Part shown: piece after piece, positions 18,495 to 29,000 of the stretch
Numbering within the stretch: position 1 is the stretch's first letter
How the letters are laid out: each line of letters begins with the position of its first letter
Notes under the pieces: generated by a model
Told to the model about the DNA's origin: nothing
What the model saw: only the letters and a program-made list of their open reading frames with translations
The model's database searches: none
Assembly: GCA_002725995.1 (NCBI GenBank)
Contig: PBRQ01000019.1
Location: 1 to 63,639, forward strand
Reading direction: 5' to 3'
From: Gammaproteobacteria bacterium
GTDB lineage: Bacteria; Pseudomonadota; Gammaproteobacteria; Pseudomonadales; Azotimanducaceae
Length of the DNA stretch: 63,639 nt
Program-made: the position numbers and the translations under genes

Positions 18495-21125
18495 ATGACT
18501 TCGACCTACACCCTTTCCCTTAACAAAGGCTCTCTCAAGGATACTGAACTTCTTGGCGGCAAGGGAGCTAACCTGGCCGAGCTGACCAAAGTAGGCTTCA
18601 AGGTTCCCGCGGGATTCACGGTTACTTCCAACGCCTATCTGGATTTTTTGTCAGCAAATAATCTCGACGAATTCATCGGCAACATGGCTTCAACAATTGA
18701 CTTTGAAGATCCCGAGCACCTGGACACGGTGACAACAACGATTCGAGAAATGATCACCACAGCCACCATTCCAAACCTGATGGCAACGGAAATCGAAAAC
18801 GCCTACATGGCACTGGGTTATAACACTCTTGTTGCGGTGAGGTCTTCATCAGCCGTACCGGACCTCGGCGTAAGCTCATTCCCAGGACAGATGGATACCT
18901 TCTACCATATAGCTGGAAGACAGGCCATCCTGCAAAATCTGAAACTCTGCTGGGCATCTTTCTGGACTGCACGCGCAGCAGCCTCTCGCTGGAGCCAGGG
19001 CATCAACCATGCTTCAGTTCAAATCGCTGCTGTAATACAGGAGATGGTACCTTCTGAAATATCTGGAGTGGCTTTCACCGTAAACCCGGTGACGCTTGCT
19101 GATGAATGTGTTGTCGAGGCAATCCCTGGCCTCGGTGAAGCACTTGTGTCCGGAAAGGTAACCCCCGAACGCTTTGTACTGGCAGGCAATCCCCTGGCGT
19201 TAAGAGAAAAACCAGCGCAGCCAAAGATTGAATTACCGCTGATAGAACACGTTGCGGAACTGGCAGTTACCATCCATGAGCACTATGGACGTCCCCAGGA
19301 CATAGAGTGGGCTTATGCGAGCGGTCAACTTTTTGTCCTGCAGTCCCGCAATGTAGTCTCCCGATCTGCAGAAGTCCTGGACTACTCGAATGTAGAGCGC
19401 TGGAACAAGCCAGCGCAAGCTTTGGATGATGAGATTATCTGGACGAGAGCATGGAGTGATGAGGTTCTCACACGAGCGATCACACCACTCTTCTATTCTC
19501 TGCAGGGAGATCTAATCACCAAAACTTATGACTTCATCTACGCCTGCTACGGCTTTTCTGAACTGCTGCCCATGCGACTGCTCCGCTTTTACAAGAATCG
19601 CGCTTATTTCAGCACCAACTATTTGCTGGCCAGCCTTTATTACACGCCACAAGGAAGCCGTGATGACGAGGTACTGAAGTTCTTTACAACTGAGCAGAAG
19701 GATCAGGCCAGAGGCCTTCCTTTCCTGCTGACAAAGAAACTGCTGAGTGAATTCCGCCTCTTACTTCTACACCGCAAGTACTCCTTCACCCGCTGCTACA
19801 AAACCTACTACAATGAATGGCTACCAATATTACTAAGGCGCGTAAAGAGACTAAACGAGTTGAACCTGGATTCAGCTAATCTTGACTCATTGCAAGAATA
19901 CTCCCAGGGAATGTATGAGCTGCTGACCGAGCACTGTCGACCCATTGGCCTCGGTGTAATGATACACACCGCCATGTCCATCACTCTGCTGCACAAACTC
20001 GCGGAAGACTGGTACGGCGATGGCGAGATTGTTGGCAGCCTGCTTTGCGGCCTCCCCGAAAATCTTACCGTTGAGAGCAATGAGGCGACCTGGGAATTAT
20101 CAAGAAAGGTCGTTGAATCTTCGTTGTTGTCTGGCCTATTTGAGAATTATGGTCCAGCAGAGATAAACGCAAAGCTACCCGATAGTGAAGAAGGACTGGC
20201 ATTTCTGCATGACTGCGAGGAATTCAGGCGAGAGTATGATTTCCGCGGGGCAGAAGACCGAGAAATTTCATTTCCACGTTGGGGGGATGATCTTGAACTC
20301 CTAACAGGCATCCTGAAAACCTTTGTCCAGGCAGGTGATAAAGTCAGCCCTAGTACATCGGAAAAGAATGCAGTGCAGCGCCGGGAAGAGGCTACAGCCA
20401 TGGTGCTCGACACTCTAACTCAGTCTAGTTGGGGATTTGCCAAGGTCAGAGTCTTTGAGTTTCTGCTGAAGCATACACAGAATTATTCACTGTTCCGCGA
20501 AAACCAACGATACGATGCAGACAGGGTTTTCTACGGTGAACGAAAAGCCTATCTCGCAATCGCAGACCGCCTGGTGCAATCAGGGGTTCTCATAGATCCT
20601 GCTGATATCTGGTTTTTGTCGAAAGAAGAAGTCCATGATCTGATCCAGGAGAAACTTGGCCGAGTCACAGTCTTGCGCACCATAACGCCCAGAAAAGCCG
20701 AGTATCGACGTCATAAGCGAACCACTCCTCCTATGTTCATTCAGGCAGATAACGAGCTGGAGTCAACGGACCGGGAAGACGAAACTGGTGGTAGCGTTCT
20801 CACAGGCGTTGCTGCAAGCCCTGGAAAAACAGCGGGTCGTGCCCGTGTTTTGCACAGCCTAAGGGCATTAAGTCGCATTGAGCCTGGTGACATATTGGTT
20901 ACCAATTCAACAGATCCTGGCTGGACGCCGGTATTCCTGCTAATTAAAGGTCTGGTACTGGAAACCGGCGGCATCCTCGCCCACGGTACTGTTCTCTCAA
21001 GGGAGTATGGCCTGCCCGCGGTAACATCAGTACACAACGCGACATCTCGCATCAAAGACGGCGAGATTATTACAATCGATGGTTCCAATGGGACAGTACA
21101 TCTGCAGGCACCAACAGATCCCTGA
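18495..21125 (+). CDS. rifampin-phosphotransferase-like / PEP-synthase-like enzyme
   Basis: 876 residues. Residues about 1-320 are the PPDK/PEP-synthase ATP-grasp domain: LLGGKGANLAEL, VPAGFTVTS, AVRSSSAVPDLGVSSFPGQMDT. Residues about 340-750 are a divergent middle region. The C-terminal swivel domain carries GGILAHGTVLSREYGLPAV with the phosphohistidine (H830), and ITIDGSNGTVHL closes the protein. The third, PEP-binding TIM-barrel domain of true PEP synthase is absent. This length and order is that of rifampin phosphotransferase, which moves a beta phosphate from ATP to a small molecule via histidine. The substrate here may be a hydrophobic metabolite; rifampin activity should not be assumed. 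Confidence 0.82.
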   Translation: MTSTYTLSLNKGSLKDTELLGGKGANLAELTKVGFKVPAGFTVTSNAYLDFLSANNLDEFIGNMASTIDFEDPEHLDTVTTTIREMITTATIPNLMATEIENAYMALGYNTLVAVRSSSAVPDLGVSSFPGQMDTFYHIAGRQAILQNLKLCWASFWTARAAASRWSQGINHASVQIAAVIQEMVPSEISGVAFTVNPVTLADECVVEAIPGLGEALVSGKVTPERFVLAGNPLALREKPAQPKIELPLIEHVAELAVTIHEHYGRPQDIEWAYASGQLFVLQSRNVVSRSAEVLDYSNVERWNKPAQALDDEIIWTRAWSDEVLTRAITPLFYSLQGDLITKTYDFIYACYGFSELLPMRLLRFYKNRAYFSTNYLLASLYYTPQGSRDDEVLKFFTTEQKDQARGLPFLLTKKLLSEFRLLLLHRKYSFTRCYKTYYNEWLPILLRRVKRLNELNLDSANLDSLQEYSQGMYELLTEHCRPIGLGVMIHTAMSITLLHKLAEDWYGDGEIVGSLLCGLPENLTVESNEATWELSRKVVESSLLSGLFENYGPAEINAKLPDSEEGLAFLHDCEEFRREYDFRGAEDREISFPRWGDDLELLTGILKTFVQAGDKVSPSTSEKNAVQRREEATAMVLDTLTQSSWGFAKVRVFEFLLKHTQNYSLFRENQRYDADRVFYGERKAYLAIADRLVQSGVLIDPADIWFLSKEEVHDLIQEKLGRVTVLRTITPRKAEYRRHKRTTPPMFIQADNELESTDREDETGGSVLTGVAASPGKTAGRARVLHSLRALSRIEPGDILVTNSTDPGWTPVFLLIKGLVLETGGILAHGTVLSREYGLPAVTSVHNATSRIKDGEIITIDGSNGTVHLQAPTDP

Positions 21126-21180
21126 TATGAAATGAACTCAATTGCCTGCAAATGGCATGAATCCGGAGGCTGAACAGGAA

Positions 21181-22230
21181 ATGAAAAAGTATAAGGTCAT
21201 TCAAATGGGGTTGGGTGCTGTTGGCAGGAGAAGTGCAAAACTGATTGCTGAAAAAGAATCAGTTGAACTCGTCGGCGCCATTGATATTGATGAGCAGATT
21301 ATTGGTCATGACGTTAGTGATGTTGTTGGCCTGAAAGAAAGAACCGGAGTGACTGTTTCCAGCAACATTGACGAGGTGCTTTCTATACCTGCCGACCTCG
21401 TTCTGCACATGACCCCCACCAGCATGGCCTATGATGATAACTGGCAAGGGAATGTAGATGAAATCGTCCGCTGCCTGCAGGCGGGCAAGAATGTAATCAC
21501 TCTCACCGGTTTTAACTACCCTTTTATCCGTTCCCCTGATCAGGCCAGCATGCTTGACAGGATTGCCAAAGAAAATAACGTCACCATTCACGGCACCGGT
21601 GTCAATCCGACCTATATTAGTGAGCTCCTGCCCCTGGTATTGACCGGGAGCATGCAGCGTGTGGACGGGGTCCGATTTTCACGAACTGCCGATCACAGCG
21701 AATATGATTCCGTTAAAATCGCACGAGACATGCTCGGCTATGGGCTCAGCCTTGAAGAATTTGATCTCATGATCGATCGCTTCAAGAAGTTTATGCACTT
21801 CTATTTTTTGGAATCTATCCATGCGGTAGCAGCTGGCCTGGGTTGGGAACCACCTGAAGATATCAGGTCGACTATCACGAGATACCCAGCAAAGACAGCA
21901 CTGAAAACAAGCTGCATTGATTGCCCACCCGGTCATGTTTGCTCCCTGACTATCAGTGTTGAAGGTTTCAGGGATAATGTACCGGTGATTACCATGGATT
22001 GGACCGGCGTTATCTGCCCGGACGAATGCCCTCCTGACTACCCGAAACCGGGAGAATCCATCTGGATTGATGGTGAGCCGTCAACGGGAGTGGAGTTCAC
22101 TGGCAAGCATCCACACGATGCCCTCGGAGTGTCTGTAGCGATCACGACCAATTATGTCCCCGTGGTCGTAGAGGCTGATCCAGGACTAAAATGGTTTGGA
22201 GAAATGCCAACACCCGTCTGTATAACATAA
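21181..22230 (+). CDS. DapB-like / 2,4-diaminopentanoate-dehydrogenase-like NAD(P) oxidoreductase
   Basis: 349 residues from ATG 21181. The frame is open further upstream, but GGAGG lies just ahead of this ATG and the Rossmann start KYKVIQMGLGAVGRRSAKLI (GxGxxG-like) follows at once. Later segments are AIDIDEQIIGHD, LVLHMTPTS, GKNVITLTGFNYP and HGTGVNPTYISELLPL, which match the family of dihydrodipicolinate reductase N-domain proteins that includes 2,4-diaminopentanoate dehydrogenase. The C-terminal part has a Cys-containing loop (CIDCPPGHVC and CPDECPPDYP) that I do not recognise as standard. It follows the RPH-like gene by about 55 bases and may form an operon with it. The substrate is unknown. 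Confidence 0.78.
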   Translation: MKKYKVIQMGLGAVGRRSAKLIAEKESVELVGAIDIDEQIIGHDVSDVVGLKERTGVTVSSNIDEVLSIPADLVLHMTPTSMAYDDNWQGNVDEIVRCLQAGKNVITLTGFNYPFIRSPDQASMLDRIAKENNVTIHGTGVNPTYISELLPLVLTGSMQRVDGVRFSRTADHSEYDSVKIARDMLGYGLSLEEFDLMIDRFKKFMHFYFLESIHAVAAGLGWEPPEDIRSTITRYPAKTALKTSCIDCPPGHVCSLTISVEGFRDNVPVITMDWTGVICPDECPPDYPKPGESIWIDGEPSTGVEFTGKHPHDALGVSVAITTNYVPVVVEADPGLKWFGEMPTPVCIT

Positions 22231-22277
22231 CAGATCAAAACCGCAACGAGCTCCAGCTTGCTGTCAACCCATGCATT

Positions 22278-23033
22278 TCATGCTTGCTCTGGTAGCCCAG
22301 GTATAAACTGCCACTGCCGAATCGTTGGAGTGCCACCAGCATCATAGGCAAGTGCGGCAACACAGCCAGGCGCAGCTTCAAGGGCAAGAATCCACCACCC
22401 ATCAACCGATTCTGGGCACTTGTTATCAGCAACGAGCCCCATAGCACCAGCGGCATCAACCTCCACCGTGATATTTTGAAAACCGTATGAAAATCCATCA
22501 CCAATCGCTTTCGTGTAGGCCTCTTTCTGACTCCAGACAGAGTAAAAGATCGCTTCCTGCTCTATTTCTGAATAGGTGGAAAAGGATTTCAGTTCAGCAT
22601 CTGAAAAAGTACGCTTGGCGACTGCTTTCCAACCAGAAGTACGACCCAGCTGATTGACATCGATGCCCGTCCGCCTGCCCTGGCTGACACAAATGAGGGC
22701 GATTTCCCCGCTATGGGATAAGTTGAAATGAATGTTTTCAGTTGCTAGCGTAGCCAGCTCCGGCTTGTCGTGATCGTTGTAGCGAAATTCAATTTCATCC
22801 GCCGGACAGTCTAGACAGGTGGAAAGGATTCTCCTCAGCGTGCAGCGAGATCTGACAAAGGTATTTCGACCAGAGGCAATAGCAAACTTCTCAACTCGTC
22901 GGCGCTCATCATCGGACAGAATTTCTTCGTGCTCGAGACTGGAGTCAGACAGGTCAATTCGCCAAACATCAATGTAATCATCACCGGGAACAACGGCACC
23001 GTTTGCCGTTAGCCAGTGATCTGGGTTGTTAAT
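22278..23033 (-). CDS. pfaE: Sfp-type 4'-phosphopantetheinyl transferase of the Pfa operon (AUU start proposed)
   Basis: 251 residues. It would load phosphopantetheine onto the four ACPs of the upstream synthase. Motifs: RSRCTLRRIL, HFNLSHSGEIALICVS, RRTGIDVNQLG (normally G-x-D-x-E; Asn here replaces the third acidic metal ligand) and SVWSQKEAYTKAIGDGFS (W-x-x-KEA-x-x-K), all in Sfp order. In the whole frame between the TAG upstream and FVRSRC there is no ATG, GTG or TTG. The likeliest start is ATT at 23033-23031, which straddles the PfaC stop (GATTAA) and has AGGG seven bases upstream, so translation would be coupled. The product then begins NNPDHWLTANGAV. Family is sure; the start is inferred. 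Confidence 0.88.
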   Translation of the reverse strand: MNNPDHWLTANGAVVPGDDYIDVWRIDLSDSSLEHEEILSDDERRRVEKFAIASGRNTFVRSRCTLRRILSTCLDCPADEIEFRYNDHDKPELATLATENIHFNLSHSGEIALICVSQGRRTGIDVNQLGRTSGWKAVAKRTFSDAELKSFSTYSEIEQEAIFYSVWSQKEAYTKAIGDGFSYGFQNITVEVDAAGAMGLVADNKCPESVDGWWILALEAAPGCVAALAYDAGGTPTIRQWQFIPGLPEQA

Positions 23034-26000
23034 CGTCGTACCCTATCATTCTCGCCAGAATCAACTCTGACGGCGACAAGTCGGCAGCTGGTATATCTGA
23101 CCTGATTTTCTGCAGCAAATTTTGCATACGCTCACCAGGTTCCGGCATATCCTCGATAACTGCCCTCAGCACCCTCTCCACCTCGACAGGCCCAGACACA
23201 AGTGCTGCAAATTCAGGATCACCAGGAGATGGCACATCCGCCCGCACAACTGACCCAAGATTATTAATACCATCGAGTATCAACGCGGTTCTTTCTTTAT
23301 AAGCCAGCGCCTCAAGCTCATCGGCTTCAATTGCTTTGCCGATATAGTGGTCTTGCCCACCAAAGCCAACAGGGAAATCTAGTGACTCACCCGTATTCTC
23401 AAAGGGCAAACCACCCGCAAAACGTACTGGCACAATGGGAATTCCATTGCTTGTAGACAGGTCTACCAGTACAGAGCTTATCTTCTCGGTCTGTTGGCCG
23501 GCTTTTTTTGCACGCGTACCCTCTACATGCACCAGTAAAGAACGGGGTCTATCCGCCAGGGTCTTGCTGAAGTCATCCAGTATTCGCAGCAGATCGCTGG
23601 GGTCTTCCCGGTCAAGAAATAGCATCTGCATCGGATTGTCACCTGCCATTTCAGCCTCAGCCAGGCGGTAGGTCTCTCCTACCCAGGTGCCCTGGTGCTG
23701 CTTCTTGGCGATGGCTTCTACCGGCAGATCCGTCAGCGCGGTGATGACACTTAGGAACATAAAGGACTCTACGTACAGCTGATGATTTGCCAGGTAGATA
23801 GCAGGCTGATTCAGCCTTGCCTCAAAGTCATCCGGGTCTGCCAACACAAAACGGCGGATGAACTTGCGTATGAGGGCAGACCCAAAATCATGCACAAGAT
23901 AATGTTCCCCGGAGCGCTTAACCCAGTAATCGCGAATGCGCTGCCAGTCTAACGCCTCTACAATGTCGACATTCTGTCCGGGTGAAAACGAATTGAGGGG
24001 CACATTGCGGCAGTGACCAGCTTCATCAAGTTGAATCTGTGAAGGCAACAGGCGCAAAGTCCGGCCACCGTGATCAAGGTCCCTGTGCCCACCTTCTTCC
24101 TCAAGAATACGCATACCAATCCTGGGTGCATGGTAAATCTTCAGCTCATCACCCCACAGCCTGGCTTCACCAATAACCCAACAGGAACCTTCCGCCTCGC
24201 CACGCTCGGTACATTCAAAATCTATGGTAATAAGATCCTTTTCCGGCGTGATCTGTCCCCGGTAATGCCACTCCGTCTCGTCAGCTATAAGGATTGGCTC
24301 AAACCGTGGGTTCTTAAAGCCCCTGTGCATATCCTGGCTAATCATAAAGACCTGCATCAACTGTAGCATCGCCTCAATTCCAAGTGATCCAGGCTGAACG
24401 GGATCCTGGAAAAAGTGTGCCTTGAAGAACCATTCGGTGAGATCAACATCCTTTTCACCACGAATTGAGCCCGCCCCTGCTACTCCACCATCGGCATCAA
24501 GGAAAGTGATCCTCTGTACCATCAACAATTTGGAATCCGGCAGGGCCAGGGAAGACTGATCAAAATATGGTGCCGGTCGACTGGTAAAGTCAACCAGGTG
24601 GTTCTCTAGCTGATCAAAGATCATGCGCTCATGATCACTGATTGGAAGACCCTTCTGGTTTGCCATCGCATCAGAGGGGAAGAAACCGAACACCGTCTGC
24701 ATGGTGAAAACCGTCTCATCACCAATAGTACAGGCAACATCAAAGTTTTCTATGATCAGCTCACCAATTTGGGAAATCGATACCAATTTTGAACTGGTCT
24801 TTAGCTCGCCATCACCAGGGACAATTTCTCGATGCTGGATAGCTTTGCCATCCAGGTTGCGAAACAGTAAATCACTGTTGGCGTAGTCACGACCCAGGGT
24901 ATAAGACGCCAACCAGCCACAGGGTTGCAGGGCAATTTCCATCAGTACACAGTATGGCATCGTCACCGAACTGTTTTCTGCAAAGTACCAAGCATCATCA
25001 GGAATATCGTATAGCGCTTCCACGTAGCCACCCGACTTCATGCTGGCCATCTCACCCTCAAGGGCGACAATGCGCGTCATAAAATGATAGGGCGGACCCG
25101 GCAGGCGCGGGCTGCGCAGCGGTCCATCGTAATGAGCAAATCCTTCCCCAAAAGCATGCGATGGCATACCCCAGGCACAACTGATCAGGGAGCGATAGTC
25201 CAGTGGAAAGTCCCCGATGTGCGCCAGGGGTCGTTCGTCTTCAACCGGTTCTAACAATTCAGGCATGCTGCTGAGGGGCCAGTCCGGAACCAGCTCCAGA
25301 CCAAGGCGTTCACACAGAAATGCCTTACGCCCATCAACACTGCACATGACATGGGCAAACAGCTTAGGCTGATTATCGAATATCTCTTCATCGATAAATA
25401 TCTCATATACCAGTTGTTTCGCATCTGGCAATACCTGCCCACGGCAGACAAATTTGTAATTAACGCCGCGTACCGGCTGAAAGCGCCAGCCATCGTGATA
25501 TAAACTGTGTCCGCGGGCACTCATATAGAATGCCATTGCCTGCAGGCAGGCGTCAGCCATCAGGGTTCCCGGCATACAGGGGTCGCTCTTGAAGTGCCCG
25601 TCAAAGAACCAGTCATCGGTATGGATATCCTCGATTACCCGCAGATAACCGCGACCAGCAGGACCACCATCAGAATTAAAATATGTCACTTCACCAAGGA
25701 AATTATTCTTACCAGACGGCGAGGCTGGTGTTCTGGTATGGGTGTGAGCCCGCGCGAACTCATCACCAAAACAAGCTTGCAGATCACCATCCAGATAGGC
25801 GCTAATATCAGCACGGCTAAAGTTCTGTTTCTCGCAAATGGCCACCGGCTCACCGGGCTCAACATCTGCCGTATAGTCGGCTGTGTCAGCTTCCCAGAGC
25901 ACGCCTGCAGACTCCGCCAATTCCTTTTCGTTAAAAAACCCTGCCTGGCCGCTTCGTACCGAGATCCGCTTTTCACCATTAATGTGACAGTCATAGTGAA

Positions 26001-29000
26001 AGAAGAACAGGCGGACATCGCCCTGCTGCGCATGACCGTCAACCTTTATCTCATACTCAAGTGTTTCCCCGGGTCGCGGCAGTTCACCATGAAACAGAAG
26101 TTCACAGCCAAGCAGCCGATAGGCACGGGCGCCTTTATTATGAAAATCGATACCCAGCCAGGAGATCAAAAGCAGGTCAGCCTGTCCTGACTCAATGAAT
26201 ATACCCGGTGGCATGCGACCACGATGCAGGTACCAACTGCCCGCATGAACATCAGTTTCCGTCCAAATAGTGCCTGTTCCCATTGAACCCGGTTCACCTT
26301 CTATGCCCAGAACTCGGTCACAGAGTAATAAGGGGGGTTCCGGCATTCGCACCTGGACTGCAAACTCATCCTGCTTTTCGAATAGAGGCCCAAAGACTGA
26401 AGATATTTTTCCACCCGCAAGGACTTCCAGTTGCTGCCGCGAAAAGGAAGGTCCAGGCTTAACCTCAACTTTCTGCTCAGGCTCCTCATCCGGGGTCGGG
26501 GGTGTCTTCAACTTCTCTGCAACTGAACCGGATGGCATGGGTTCCGCAGTTTTCACAGCCTCTGGATATACGGGCTGATCAACAACCTTGGTTCCGCCTC
26601 CAAACAAGACAGACTGCATACGCGACATCGTCTGCTCAAAATTCCGCTGTCCTTCCAACTGAGTAGCCAGAAAAGCCTGGTGGGCCTGCAACATTCGCTG
26701 GTGTGCTTCAAGCAACAACTGCTGCTCGGGAACCTGTGATGTTAAAGCTGTGGCGGCAGGTTTTTCTACCAGGGCAGGTGGCGCAGTACTCTTAACCTGC
26801 CGCACTTCTACCAGGGTTTCCGCAACGGCTTCAACTGGCCGGGTCACCTGCCTGACTTCTTCAACAATTGCCGGTGCTTCAGCCACCGCAATGCCAATGC
26901 TATAAGCCAGTGCCGGTGCTACGGGAATGAGTTGACCTTCTGCCGGGCCGGCAGCCGTAACCGGTGGGTAGTAGGCCGCTGTAGCAACAGCAGAAACCGA
27001 TCCAGCCCCGAAGGCAGCCTGCGCCCCGATGGCCGGCAGTCGCAGGTCAAACTGTATTGAAGGTGGTGCCGCCACCGCCGCTTCAACCCGGTCAAAGGAA
27101 GACAAATCGACTTCTACCCCCGCACACCAGAGTGCCGTGGCAGCCCTGTACAGTTGTGTCATTGAGGGAACGGCAGAATGATCCAGAGATACTGCCAAAT
27201 GTTCTCTTTCACCAAGGATTTCATCAATTGCAGCAGTTAGACTGTTGCGCGGCCCGTGTTCAATGAATATGCGAACACCATCATTCCACGCTGCTTCAAT
27301 GATGGGCGGAAAGTCTATCGTTTGTAGCGCCTGCCCCGTCAGGGCATCAGCTACTTTCTTCTTGCTGATCTTATAGGCACCACCGAGAAAATTAGAGTAG
27401 AAGCGGATGCCAGCGGGTACCTTTGTCGGCCTGGTATGCAACTTTCTCCAGGATGGTTCAAATGGCTCCACAACCGGGCAATGAACAGCCAGATCATGAC
27501 CCAACGCGATGGTATCCGGGTTGCCAAGACGCTCTAGTACAGCTTCACATGCAGATTGTCTTCCTCCAATAACCGAATCGCGCTCTGACTGCACAATCGT
27601 CAGGTAGGCAGAGGCCTCCTCCGCTATCGCACGCCGAACCTCTTCGACCGGGGCAAGCACCCGGTAACTTTGCCAATCGACGGACTCGCCATCAGCAAGG
27701 TTCCAGACCTGGCGCACCGACAAAAAGTCTTCGGCGAGTGCTGAGGAATACAACTCGCTGCCATCTATATCACTGAGAAGAGAATCCATATTCTGCCAAA
27801 CACCAAACGCAAACATGGCGTTGGTCTCTCCCGACGAAAGCCCAATGGCAACGCTGGGCTTAAGGCTAAGCAGCTCTCTGGTAATTTTTGCGTGCAATTG
27901 ACACAGATAGGATGAACCTGCCAATTGATAGGAAGGCATACGATGGCGTTCGTCCGCCGGATCAAATGCGACGGTCATTGCCGACGCCGCTAGGGGAATT
28001 TCGTTAGCCAGATCAGCAGAGATGCCTGGCAATCCATGAAAAAGATCCCGTCCCATACCGGGGTATGCCGAGGCAGCCCCAGTGAATACAGAAGCGACCT
28101 CCCCCTCAACGGGACCCGCTGAGAAACTGACACCATCAATCGACCAGCTGTTTAAATCACTTTTGGAGGAAATCGCTGTCATCGCTCGCTGGCGAAGCCT
28201 GTCGAGATCATCTGCCCTGCCAACTAGGGCAACCCGGCATGGCCCATCACCACCGGACACGCCGGCTCCTACATTTTTGACTAGAGATTTTCGATCAGCT
28301 GCGCCATAAACTTCCAACAGGGGCTTGTCACTCGCGGCGAAAGCTTTTGCCCCATCCGCCCTTTGTAGTAGCCAACTGCTCTTTTCCCCAAACACGGATT
28401 GATTGTGAATAGTGATTGAGTCCTGCTGAATTCCATTCCCCAATTCAGCCCCCTTTCCAGCACTGGACGGAGTAAGTCCGGCCCGAAGCAACTGGAGGCC
28501 AGCCGCAAGACTCATTAATCCCTGAGCTGCGTGAGCAGATGAATCTGGCTCATATAGGTTGCTTTTATCCTCGGTCTCGATGGCGGTTTCATCCGCGGGT
28601 GAAATCAGGGCTAGAATCTGATCGCTGTCCTGGCGAGCCTGCTCAGCACTCTTAACAACCATCAATACCGCAGCATCCGAAGTGGATACCCGTGTAATTT
28701 TTGAAATGGCTGCCGAGTGCACCTGTTCTTTTGCAAGATCGACCGCACCAACTATAGCCGCATCCAATTCTCCCCGGCGAATAGCTGTCATCGCTATTTC
28801 CAGCGCCCCATCGCCGGACAGTTCCTCCCGGGAAACCGTATAGCCTGGGCCGCGAATATCCAACTGATTGCTAAGACGATTCGCTGGCACATTGGGCATC
28901 TTGCCAATAACACTCGCTGCATTCGGTGATGACGCTATTTCATTGTCAAAATCTATTTCCGCACCCCCAGGATGCAAATCTTGTATTCGCCAGCGAAGTC

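Noticed and set aside
18495-21125. True PEP synthase (ppsA)
   Set aside because: The C-terminal PEP-binding barrel is absent; the layout is that of rifampin phosphotransferase.
25507-26190. 227-residue plus-strand frame inside the PfaC-like gene
   Set aside because: Lies wholly antisense to conserved hotdog domains, has no family features, and its composition follows the opposite frame.
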